Assembly: GCA_041487355.1 (NCBI GenBank)
Contig: JBGPND010000060.1
Location: forward strand, 1-25,254
Origin: JAMXLO01 sp041487355
GTDB taxonomy: Bacteria > Pseudomonadota > Alphaproteobacteria > Acetobacterales > Acetobacteraceae
Direction: 5' to 3'
Length of the DNA stretch: 25,254 bases
The notes under the pieces are model-generated. The model saw nothing but the letters and a program-made list of their open reading frames with translations, had not been told where the DNA came from and searched no databases. The first letter of the stretch is position 1, and every line of letters begins with the position of its first letter. Shown here piece after piece: positions 1 through 6,373 of the stretch. Position numbers and translations under genes: made by a program.

Positions 1-423
1 ACCATGGTCGACACCTGGGCGACGGTGGGAAGTTGTGCGCAGATCGGCGCCAATTGCCACCTGTCGGGCGGAGTCGGCATTGGCGGCGTGCTCGAGCCGC
101 TGCAGGCCAATCCGGTGATCATCGAAGACGACTGCTTCGTCGGCGCGCGCTCCGAGGTGGCCGAAGGCGTAGTGGTCGAGCGTGGCAGCGTGCTGTCGAT
201 GGGCGTGTTCATCGGCGCCTCGACCAAGGTGGTCGATCGCGCCACCGGCGAGATCCATATCGGGCGAGTGCCGGCCTATTCGGTCGTCGTGCCGGGCTCG
301 CTACCCGGGCGTCCGTTGCCGGACGGCTCGCCGGGCCCCTCGCTCTACTGCGCGGTCATCGTCAAGACGGTGGACGAGCAGACCCGGGCGAAGACGTCGA
401 TCAACGAATTGCTGCGCCATTGA
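1..423 (+). CDS. dapD: 2,3,4,5-tetrahydropyridine-2,6-dicarboxylate N-succinyltransferase, C-terminal part (truncated by window start)
   Basis: This cytoplasmic enzyme transfers succinyl from succinyl-CoA to tetrahydrodipicolinate in the succinylase branch of lysine/diaminopimelate synthesis. The frame is already open at base 1, and the ATG at 4 is an internal methionine (the family reads MVDTWATVGSCAQIG here). About 140 residues are visible, roughly half of the usual 270-285. They show the left-handed beta-helix hexapeptide pattern (IGANCHLSGGVGIGGVLEP, then IEDDCFVGARSEV and GVFIGASTKV) followed by the family's C-terminal stretch with VPGSLP and SLYCAVIVKTVDEQTR. The gene ends 106 bases before dapE, the enzyme that removes the succinyl group two steps later, so the two are probably co-transcribed. 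The identification is secure from sequence and neighbour. Confidence 0.95.
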   Translation, partial: TMVDTWATVGSCAQIGANCHLSGGVGIGGVLEPLQANPVIIEDDCFVGARSEVAEGVVVERGSVLSMGVFIGASTKVVDRATGEIHIGRVPAYSVVVPGSLPGRPLPDGSPGPSLYCAVIVKTVDEQTRAKTSINELLRH

Positions 424-432
424 GCAAGAAAT

Positions 433-501
433 ATTCACCACAAAGACACGAAGACACAGAGAAAGAGTCTACCTTTGTGTCTTCGTGTCTTTGTGGTGAA
501 T
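433..501. repeat. Perfect 26-bp inverted repeat between dapD and dapE
   Basis: The arms at 433-458 and 476-501 are exact reverse complements, with a 17-nt loop. The arm core reads CACAAAGACACGAAGACAC. Similar ACGGAG/ACGAAG strings recur at 2874-2892, 22711-22755 and 23041-23080, suggesting a dispersed family. It could fold in the dap mRNA. There is no T-tract, so it is not a standard terminator. Confidence 0.9.
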
Positions 502-529
502 GTTCCTTCCTTACTTCGATGAGCACCGC

Positions 530-1657
530 ATGAACGAGTTGCGCGACCCTCTCCCGCTGGCACAGGCGCTGATCCGCTGCGCTTCGGTCACGCCCGCCGA
601 TGCCGGGGCGCAAACCGTGCTCGGCGACGCCCTGCGGCGTCTCGGCTTCACGGTGACGCCGTTGCGCTATGGCGAGATCGACAACCTGTTCGCGCGCATC
701 GGCACCGGCTCGCCGCATATCTGTTTTGCCGGCCATACCGACGTGGTGCCGGTCGGCGCCGCGCAATGGCAGACCGATCCGTTCGGCGCCGAGGTGCGCA
801 ACGGCGTGCTGTATGGCCGCGGCGCATGCGACATGAAGGGCGGCATCGCTGCCTTCGTCGCCGCCACCGCGCAGCTTCTTGCCGGTGGTCCCCCGAATGG
901 CTCGATCGGCCTGCTGATCACCGGTGACGAAGAAGGCCCCGCGGTTGACGGCACGGTGCGCGTGCTGGAGTGGATGGAAGCCAACCACCAGATCCCCGAC
1001 TTCTGCATCGTCGGCGAACCGACCTGCCCGGTGAAGCTCGGCGACATGGTGAAGATCGGCCGGCGCGGCAGCCTGAATGCGAAGGTCACCGTGCACGGCA
1101 CCCAGGGACACGTCGCCTATCCGCATCGCGCCGACAATCCGGTGCACCGCCTGGTGCGCGCCGCCGCGGCGCTGACCGCCGCGCCGCTCGATGCCGGCAA
1201 CGACTGGTTCGAGCCGTCCAGCCTGCAGTTCACCAGCATCGACGTCGGCAACACCGTTACCAATGTCATCCCCGCCGCGGCGCGCGCGATGCTGAACATC
1301 CGCTTCAACAGCGACCACACCGGCGCGTCGCTGTCCGCCTGGCTGCGTGCCGTGCTGGCGCAGCATGCCGAACGCTTCGACCTGGACATCTCGATCAGCG
1401 GCGAGTCGTTCCTGACCGAGCCCGGCGCGCTGGTGGACACGCTGCGCCAGGCAATCACCGACGCATCCGGCGTCGAGCCGAAGCTCGACACCGGCGGCGG
1501 CACGTCGGACGCGCGCTTCATCGCGCGCTATTGCCCGGTGGCGGAGTTCGGCCTGGTCGGTGCCACCATGCACCAGGCGGATGAACGCGTGCCAGTTGCC
1601 GAACTGCGCGATCTCGCACGCATCTATCGCGCCATCCTGGCTGCCTTCCTGCGATGA
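530..1657 (+). CDS. dapE: Succinyl-diaminopimelate desuccinylase
   Basis: This M20-family di-zinc hydrolase releases succinate from N-succinyl-L,L-diaminopimelate in lysine and peptidoglycan precursor synthesis. With the start at 530 the protein has 375 residues, the normal length. Metal and catalytic residues fall at the positions known for Haemophilus DapE: H69 and D71 (FAGHTDVVPVG), D101 (GRGACDMKGG), E134-E135 (GDEEGP), E163 (GEPT) and H348 (GATMHQADE). An in-frame ATG at 500 lies inside the right arm of the preceding palindrome and would add ten residues unlike the family, so 530 (MNELRDPLPLAQALI) is preferred, although no strong Shine-Dalgarno is visible. The stop overlaps the next ATG by four bases (ATGA). 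Confidence 0.95.
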   Translation: MNELRDPLPLAQALIRCASVTPADAGAQTVLGDALRRLGFTVTPLRYGEIDNLFARIGTGSPHICFAGHTDVVPVGAAQWQTDPFGAEVRNGVLYGRGACDMKGGIAAFVAATAQLLAGGPPNGSIGLLITGDEEGPAVDGTVRVLEWMEANHQIPDFCIVGEPTCPVKLGDMVKIGRRGSLNAKVTVHGTQGHVAYPHRADNPVHRLVRAAAALTAAPLDAGNDWFEPSSLQFTSIDVGNTVTNVIPAAARAMLNIRFNSDHTGASLSAWLRAVLAQHAERFDLDISISGESFLTEPGALVDTLRQAITDASGVEPKLDTGGGTSDARFIARYCPVAEFGLVGATMHQADERVPVAELRDLARIYRAILAAFLR

Positions 1658-2256
1658 GCGGCCGGGCGCGCGGGCCACGTTCATCGCTTGGCAGCATCGT
1701 GCTCGGCATCGCGCGTCTGGCGTGCGGGCGCGCCGACGGATTCCGCCAGTTCGGCGCGACACGCGAAGCGTTCCTGGCGAGCCTGGCGCCACTCATCGCT
1801 TTTCCGTTGGTGGGCGGCACGCTGATGCTGCTGGGCGGTGGCGGCATCAATGCGCTGTCGGATCTCCTGGCGACATTGTGCGCGCTCATGGCGCCACCCG
1901 TGCTGTCGTTCGAGGTGGCCCGGCTATGGCACCGGGAAGCTGCCTGGCTGCGCTTCGCCACCGCCTTCAACTGGTGCCAATGGGCGATCCCGGTGCTCGG
2001 CAGCGTTCTGCTTCTGGCGCTTGGCATGCTGGTGGCGGTGGGCCTGCCACGCCAGGCTGCACGGGGGCTCGCTCTGCTGGGGCTCGTGAGCTACGGGCTG
2101 TGGCTGCACTGGTTCCTTGCCCGCCACGGCCTCGGCCTGTCGCGTTTCCGCGCCGCGGTGCTGGTGCTCGGGGTCAATCTCGCCACTGTGATTATCGTGA
2201 TTGCGCCGCGCATGCTCGCCCTTGCGACCGGCGGCGCGGTCCTTGGCGGCAAATGA
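1654..2256 (+). CDS. Small multi-pass membrane protein, function unknown (paralogue of next gene)
   Basis: This 200-residue hydrophobic protein has about four or five membrane segments (roughly residues 40-62, 66-88, 107-133, 138-155 and 163-190). I do not recognise a named family. An aromatic motif, FNWCQW near residue 107, is followed by a second segment with QAARGLALLGLVSYGLWLHW. The next gene has counterparts to both (WNWCNVVQ and QAAQLFALGWALWLEW), so the two look like tandem duplicates. Translational coupling on both sides (ATGA overlaps with dapE and with the next gene) puts it in the dap operon, but nothing in the sequence ties it to lysine synthesis. The first 30 residues are basic and without a signal peptide. 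Confidence 0.8.
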   Translation: MSGRARGPRSSLGSIVLGIARLACGRADGFRQFGATREAFLASLAPLIAFPLVGGTLMLLGGGGINALSDLLATLCALMAPPVLSFEVARLWHREAAWLRFATAFNWCQWAIPVLGSVLLLALGMLVAVGLPRQAARGLALLGLVSYGLWLHWFLARHGLGLSRFRAAVLVLGVNLATVIIVIAPRMLALATGGAVLGGK

Positions 2257-2822
2257 GCATCGCCACGTCCGTCTCGTCGGGACTGCATGCCGCGCTGCTG
2301 CTGGCGCGCGGCCGCGCGGAGGGGCTGCGCTATGTCGAGGAAGACATGGCGGGTGCTGCACGCAGCTTCTGGGCGGCGGCGATCTGCCTGCCGGCCTTCG
2401 TGTGCCTGCGACTGCTGGCCTGGACGGGACCGGGTTTGCCACCGCGCCCGGCACATGTCTTCGCCCTGGACCTGCTGTCCTACCTGATCGGCTGGTGCGG
2501 CTTCGCGGTGCTGTCGCACCGGTTGGTCGGCGCGATGGGGCTGGCAGCGCGCTGGCCGCGCTTCATTGCGCTATGGAACTGGTGCAATGTCGTGCAGTAC
2601 CTCCTGCTCGTGGCGTTCAGCATCCCCGGCCTCCTGGGTGCGCCGGCCCTGGCCGACCAGGCCGCGCAGCTATTCGCGCTCGGCTGGGCGCTGTGGCTGG
2701 AGTGGTTCGCGTTCCGGCTGACGCTGGGCATCGGGATCGTTCCCGCTGCGGGGCTGGTCGCGCTCGACGTGGCGATCGGCGTGTTGCTTGCGGCAGTCGC
2801 TCTGGCGGTTGTTCCAGGATAG
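2253..2822 (+). CDS. Small multi-pass membrane protein, function unknown
   Basis: This 189-residue hydrophobic protein has membrane segments near residues 37-55, 68-90, 107-130, 136-155 and 163-187. It shares with the preceding protein a (F/W)NWC motif and a QAA...LW-aromatic segment, so it is probably a diverged duplicate. The chosen ATG overlaps the preceding stop (ATGA). The same frame is open far upstream, antiparallel to nothing real, so the coupling decides the start. It is the last gene of the rightward dapD-dapE unit and converges on truA. The function is unknown. A membrane assembly role for the pair (for example a hetero-oligomer) is only a guess. Confidence 0.78.
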   Translation: MSIATSVSSGLHAALLLARGRAEGLRYVEEDMAGAARSFWAAAICLPAFVCLRLLAWTGPGLPPRPAHVFALDLLSYLIGWCGFAVLSHRLVGAMGLAARWPRFIALWNWCNVVQYLLLVAFSIPGLLGAPALADQAAQLFALGWALWLEWFAFRLTLGIGIVPAAGLVALDVAIGVLLAAVALAVVPG

Positions 2823-2876
2823 AGCGTATTCTGCCAGACCGAGATCCGGCCTGACTGGTGCAAGACAAAGGTTCAC

Positions 2877-2947
2877 CGCGGAGAGCGCGGAGAAGGAATG
2901 GGCGCGCTTCGTGCGAGGCGCGGCCTTCGATCTCCGCGCTCTCTGCG
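2877..2947. repeat. Imperfect inverted repeat, CGCGGAGAGCGCGGAG type
   Basis: The arms at 2877-2892 and 2932-2947 are 16 bp with one mismatch, around a 39-bp centre. The flank TTCACCGCGGAGAG resembles the outer part of the 433-501 element. The element lies in the 247-bp convergent spacer between the second membrane protein and truA. Confidence 0.65.
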
Positions 2948-2959
2948 CGACCGGGATGT

Positions 2960-3051
2960 CGCCAGTCGTGATGGGTATAGCTGCGCTCCACCCAACCTAC
3001 GCCGCAGCCTGTAGGATGGGTGGAGCGCAGCGATACCCATCACGACTGGCG
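2960..3051. repeat. 41-bp-arm inverted repeat in convergent spacer
   Basis: The arms 2960-3000 and 3011-3051 are reverse complements with two mismatches (positions 2979 and 2995) and a 10-base loop. The core GATGGGTATNGCTGCGCTCC belongs to a string I recognise as widely dispersed in proteobacterial intergenic DNA. It lies between two convergent genes and could terminate transcription from both sides. Confidence 0.88.
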
Positions 3052-3069
3052 AGGCCCGCTCGCTGGCGT

Positions 3070-3861
3070 TCAGGCCGGGATAGCGAACAGCTCCATCGGA
3101 TAGCGTACGCCGGTCAGGCACAGCCCGTCCGCCGGCGCCGTGGGACCGGCGGCGGCGCGGTCGCGCGCGGCGAGGGCGGCGGCCACGCGTTCGATCGGCC
3201 AGCTTCGATCGCCGACCAGCTTCAACGTCCCCGCCATATTGCGCACCTGATGGTGCAGGAAGCTGCGCGCCTCGGCGACGATCTCGATCATCTCACCGTC
3301 GCGCCGCACGTCCAGCCGGTCCAGCGTGCGCAGCGGGCTCTTCGCCTGGCAGGCGGCGGCGCGGAATGACGTGAAGTCGTGCCGCCCGAGAAGGCTCTGC
3401 GCTGCCTCGTGCATTGCCGTGGCGTCGAGTTCGGCGGGAACGTGCCAGACGCGGCCGGCGAGCAGGGCAGGGCGGGCGCGGCGGTTCAGGATGCGATAGC
3501 GATAGGTGCGCCGGGTCGCGGAGAAGCGGGCGTTCCAGCCTTCCGGTGCGGCTGCGGCGCACAGCACCACCACGGGATATGGTTTCATATGAAAGTTCAG
3601 TGCGTCGCGGACCTTCCGCGCCGGGATGGCCCCCGGGTCACGCCCGGGGGCAGGCTCGGGCAGGTCGATCTGCGCGACCTGCCCCTCGGCGTGCACGCCG
3701 GCGTCGGTCCGGCCGGCGACGATGCTGGCGGCGCGATTGCCGCGATTCAGCTTGGCGGCGGCGTTCTCCAGCACCTCCTGCACCGAGAGTCCGTTGCTCT
3801 GACGCTGCCAACCGACGAACGGCGCGCCGTCGTATTCCAGCAGGAGTGCCCAGCGCGTCAT
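3070..3861 (-). CDS. truA: tRNA pseudouridine(38-40) synthase TruA
   Basis: This enzyme isomerises uridines 38-40 of the tRNA anticodon arm to pseudouridine. The protein is 263 residues, close to the family norm. The catalytic aspartate is D53 in AGRTDAGVHA. The N-terminal LLEYDGAPFVGWQRQ (residues 7-21), the middle TYRYRILNR motif and the FLHHQVRNMAGTL motif with its conserved QVRNM are all present. It is the last gene of the leftward def-fmt-truA run. The gap from fmt is 9 bases, so it is surely co-transcribed. The family is among the best-conserved in bacteria and the call is secure. Confidence 0.95.
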   Translation of the reverse strand: MTRWALLLEYDGAPFVGWQRQSNGLSVQEVLENAAAKLNRGNRAASIVAGRTDAGVHAEGQVAQIDLPEPAPGRDPGAIPARKVRDALNFHMKPYPVVVLCAAAAPEGWNARFSATRRTYRYRILNRRARPALLAGRVWHVPAELDATAMHEAAQSLLGRHDFTSFRAAACQAKSPLRTLDRLDVRRDGEMIEIVAEARSFLHHQVRNMAGTLKLVGDRSWPIERVAAALAARDRAAAGPTAPADGLCLTGVRYPMELFAIPA

Positions 3862-3870
3862 TCGCAGGCC

Positions 3871-4779
3871 CTATGCGCCAAGGACGGTCCCAGCCGGCAC
3901 CGCATGTCCGCGCAGGAAGGCGTCGGCGGCCATCGCGGGGCGGCCCGCGAGCTGCACGCGCGTCAGGCGTAGTCCCGCCTTGCCGCAGGCGACCGTAAGC
4001 CGTCCGTCCAACACCGTTCCCGGCTTGCCGCTACAATCGGCCAGCTCCGCCGCCAGCACCTTCAGCGCGGCGCCGCGCAGGGTGGTGAATGTGCCGGGCC
4101 AGGGGTCGAACGCACGCACCTGCCGGTCAAGCATTGCGGCGTCGCGGGTCCAGTCGATCCGGCCAGCGTCGCGCGTCAGCTTCGGCGCGTAGGTCACGCC
4201 TTCCGCGGGCTGCGGCACCGGCGGAGGGTCCTCGGCCAGGGCACGCAGGATCAGTCGCGCGCCAATCCCGGCCAGCACATCGTGCAGGCCGGCGGCGGTG
4301 GTCGTGCCGGTGATCGGCGCCGCCTCGCGCAGCAGCATCGGTCCGGTGTCCAACCCCGCATCCATCCGCATGATCGTCACCCCTGTCGCGGCATCGCCGG
4401 CAAGGATCGCCGCCTGGATCGGTGCCGCGCCGCGCCAGCGCGGCAGCAGGCTGGCATGGATGTTCAGGCAGCCCCGCCGTGGCGCGTCCAGCATCGCCTG
4501 CGGCAGGATCAGGCCGTATGCCGCCACCACCGCGGCGTCCAGCCCGAGAGCGGCGAACGCCTGCTGCGCCGCCGGATCGGTGCGCAACCACGCCGGCGTG
4601 CGCACTGGCAGGCCCAGACGTTCGGCCGCGATCTGCACCGGGCAGGGCCGCAACGCATAGCCGCGTCCGGCCGGTTTCGCCGGCTGGCAGTACACCGCCG
4701 CGATCTCGTGACCCGCCCGGTGCAGCCCGAGCAACGTCGGCACGGCGAAGTCCGGACTGCCCATGAAAGCGAGGCGCAT
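3871..4779 (-). CDS. fmt: Methionyl-tRNA formyltransferase
   Basis: This enzyme formylates the initiator Met-tRNA using 10-formyl-tetrahydrofolate. The protein has 302 residues. The N-terminal Rossmann-like catalytic domain begins MRLAFMGSPDFAVPTL. The folate-binding and catalytic motif is CLNIHASLLPRWRGAAPIQ, with catalytic N106 and H108, and is followed by D144 in DAGLDTGPM. A C-terminal tRNA-binding domain starts near residue 205. The gene lies four bases after def and nine before truA. Pairing with peptide deformylase is the common arrangement, since Def later removes the formyl group that Fmt adds. Confidence 0.95.
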   Translation of the reverse strand: MRLAFMGSPDFAVPTLLGLHRAGHEIAAVYCQPAKPAGRGYALRPCPVQIAAERLGLPVRTPAWLRTDPAAQQAFAALGLDAAVVAAYGLILPQAMLDAPRRGCLNIHASLLPRWRGAAPIQAAILAGDAATGVTIMRMDAGLDTGPMLLREAAPITGTTTAAGLHDVLAGIGARLILRALAEDPPPVPQPAEGVTYAPKLTRDAGRIDWTRDAAMLDRQVRAFDPWPGTFTTLRGAALKVLAAELADCSGKPGTVLDGRLTVACGKAGLRLTRVQLAGRPAMAADAFLRGHAVPAGTVLGA

Positions 4780-4783
4780 GGCG

Positions 4784-5329
4784 CTACATTGCCTCGGCGC
4801 GCTTCTGGCGCAGCTCCTTGGCCAACCGGCGCAGGATCATGTTCCGCTTCAGCGCCGACAGGTGATCGGTGAACAACACGCCGTCCAGGTGATCGATCTC
4901 GTGCTGCAGGCAGGCCGCCAGCAACCCCTCCGCCTCGATCCGCCGCTTCGCCCCATCGGCGTCGGTATATCGCACCGTCACTCGCGCCGGGCGCGTCACG
5001 TCGGCGTACTGGCCGGGCAGCGACAGGCAGCCTTCCTCCCGCGTCGCCAGCTCCTCGCTGCGCGTCACCACCTCCGGGTTGATCAGCGTGATCGGGTTCG
5101 GCTTGTCGTCCGGCATCAGGTCCACGATCGTGAACCTGAGCCCGACGCTGACCTGCGGCGCCGCCAGCCCGATGCCGGGCGCGCGGTACATGGTCGCGAA
5201 CATGCGCGGGAGCAGCTCGCGCACGCGCGGCATATCATCTGCCGTCACCGGTCTGGCGCGCGCCTTCAGCATCGGGTCGGGCGCGATCAGGATCGGCAGC
5301 GTCTCGATGGTTTCAGCCATGTCGGCCAT
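4784..5329 (-). CDS. def: Peptide deformylase
   Basis: This metalloprotease removes the N-formyl group from new polypeptides. All three family motifs are present, counted from the start at 5329 (181 residues): GIGLAAPQ (53-59 region), EEGCLSLPG with metal ligand C101, and QHEIDHLDG with ligands H143 and H147 and catalytic E144. The open frame runs upstream to 5488, but those 53 residues are low-complexity and cross the divergent promoter region of hsp20. The ATG at 5329 or the one three codons later (5320) therefore fits better; neither has a strong Shine-Dalgarno. It is the first gene of def-fmt-truA and divergent from hsp20. Confidence 0.93.
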   Translation of the reverse strand: MADMAETIETLPILIAPDPMLKARARPVTADDMPRVRELLPRMFATMYRAPGIGLAAPQVSVGLRFTIVDLMPDDKPNPITLINPEVVTRSEELATREEGCLSLPGQYADVTRPARVTVRYTDADGAKRRIEAEGLLAACLQHEIDHLDGVLFTDHLSALKRNMILRRLAKELRQKRAEAM

Positions 5330-5390
5330 GTAGCGGTCCGATCGGTTCCGATCAACGCCGGGTCGGCGGCCTATCGGGCGATGCGCCCCC

Positions 5391-5420
5391 CTTGCAACCG
5401 GACCTTCTGGTGCCAAGATG
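5391..5420 (+). promoter_or_regulatory. Possible sigma-32 (RpoH) promoter of hsp20
   Basis: CTTGCA (5391-5396) followed after 16 bases by CCAAGATG (5413-5420) resembles the heat-shock consensus (CTTGAA, 13-17 bases, CCCCATNT). The -35 match is good and the -10 match is mediocre. Transcription would start near 5427, at the base of the first leader hairpin, which makes the call more credible. Confidence 0.4.
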
Positions 5421-5427
5421 TTCGCCT

Positions 5428-5477
5428 GCCGGGATGCCACAACGGGTCCCGGCGACGCTTCGCTCTGAGGAGGAGGC
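5428..5477 (+). promoter_or_regulatory. ROSE-type RNA thermometer in the hsp20 leader
   Basis: There are two hairpins. The first is GCCGGGA (5428-5434) with TCCCGGC (5447-5453). The second pairs 5457-5465 with 5470-5477 around a UGAG loop and buries the Shine-Dalgarno GGAGGAGG. G5462 is bulged out of that stem within UCGCU (5460-5464), which fits the UYGCU signature of ROSE elements. In known ROSE elements the bulged G opposite the Shine-Dalgarno makes the helix melt at heat-shock temperature. The pairing is read by eye from the sequence. Confidence 0.6.
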
Positions 5478-5478
5478 C

Positions 5479-5955
5479 ATGACCGCAAGGATGTTCACGT
5501 CGCCGTTGTTCCTGGGGTTCGACCATCTCGAGCAGATGCTCGAACGGGCATCCAAGGCTTCGTCGGACGGTTATCCACCTTACAACATCGAGCAGACCGG
5601 GCCCACCGGGCTCAGGATCACGCTCGCGGTTGCCGGATTCACCATGGACGACCTGCAGATCACGCAGGAAGACAACCAGTTGGTAATCCGGGGAAGGCAG
5701 ACTGACGACAGCCAGGGTCGTGTCTTCCTGCACCGCGGAATCGCGGCGCGGCAGTTCCAGCGGGCCTTTGTGCTCGCCGAAGGGATCGAGGTGAAAGGTG
5801 CGTGGCTCGACAGCGGGTTGCTGCACATCGACCTCGCCCGGCCGCAGCCCGAGTCGCGGGTGAAGACCATCCAGATCAACCGCGCCGATCCCGCCGCGGG
5901 CGGTAACGGCAGCGGCAGGATGAGGGTGGTCGAGACCGAGCCGGAGCAGGACTGA
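5479..5955 (+). CDS. Hsp20/alpha-crystallin small heat-shock protein (IbpA type)
   Basis: This ATP-independent holdase chaperone binds unfolding proteins in the cytoplasm. From the ATG at 5479 it has 158 residues: an N-terminal arm with FLGFDHLEQMLER (residues 11-23), an alpha-crystallin domain at about 33-138 with the IbpA-like VFLHRGIAARQFQRAF and GLLHIDLARPQPES segments, and a polar acidic tail. The frame is open from 5392, but the Shine-Dalgarno tract at 5468-5476 directly precedes 5479, and the 5392 ATG lies within the putative promoter. It is divergent from def and followed 101 bases later by a DUF1150 gene. Regulation is probably by RpoH plus an RNA thermometer. Confidence 0.92.
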   Translation: MTARMFTSPLFLGFDHLEQMLERASKASSDGYPPYNIEQTGPTGLRITLAVAGFTMDDLQITQEDNQLVIRGRQTDDSQGRVFLHRGIAARQFQRAFVLAEGIEVKGAWLDSGLLHIDLARPQPESRVKTIQINRADPAAGGNGSGRMRVVETEPEQD

Positions 5956-6056
5956 GCCCGGTCCGGCAAGGGATCACGGAGCCGCAATACGCGGGCCGAA
6001 CCAGCAAGAGGCGCCGGCGCTGCATCGTCAGGCCATCGCCCGCAAGGAGAATCATC

Positions 6057-6314
6057 ATGAATACCGACACTGCCAATCGACCGGAGGATCAGGCCACCGC
6101 GGCCGTCATCATGGACATTCGCCATATTTCGACAGCGCAGCTTGCGCAGCTTGGCCTGCAGCAGATCGCCTATGTGAAGCCTGTGGTGTTCAACGGTGAG
6201 CACGGCTTCGCCATCCACGCTGCCGACGGCACGCCGATGGCGGTGGCCGGCGACCGCGACGTGGCAATCGCAGCGATCCTGCAGCACGAGATGGTGCCGG
6301 CGCAGGTGCACTGA
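6057..6314 (+). CDS. DUF1150 family small protein
   Basis: This 85-residue acidic protein has core motifs QIAYVKPVV, GFAIHAADGTPMAVAGDRDVA and a short tail. This matches my memory of DUF1150, a family mostly found in alphaproteobacteria and commonly placed just after an hsp20 gene, as here. The function is not established. A good Shine-Dalgarno (AAGGAGA, 6044-6050) precedes the ATG. The 101-base gap from hsp20 shows no obvious terminator, so it may be part of the heat-shock transcript. It has no signal peptide or membrane segment. Confidence 0.82.
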   Translation: MNTDTANRPEDQATAAVIMDIRHISTAQLAQLGLQQIAYVKPVVFNGEHGFAIHAADGTPMAVAGDRDVAIAAILQHEMVPAQVH

Positions 6315-6373
6315 CCGCGGCCACTCGGCGTCGAGGCAAACCTGCCGCCGCGCCGCCGGGTTGCGAGTTGCCG

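Noticed and set aside
433..501. CRISPR-like or tandem array
   Set aside because: All repeats seen are single inverted pairs. There is no series of direct repeats with regular spacers anywhere in the window, and no cas gene.
5392..5478. Upstream extension of hsp20 to an ATG at 5392
   Set aside because: The extension covers the putative promoter and leader hairpins, lacks a Shine-Dalgarno and adds residues unlike the family.
5330..5488. Extension of def to 5488
   Set aside because: The added 53 residues have no family match and would overlap the start of the divergent hsp20 gene.
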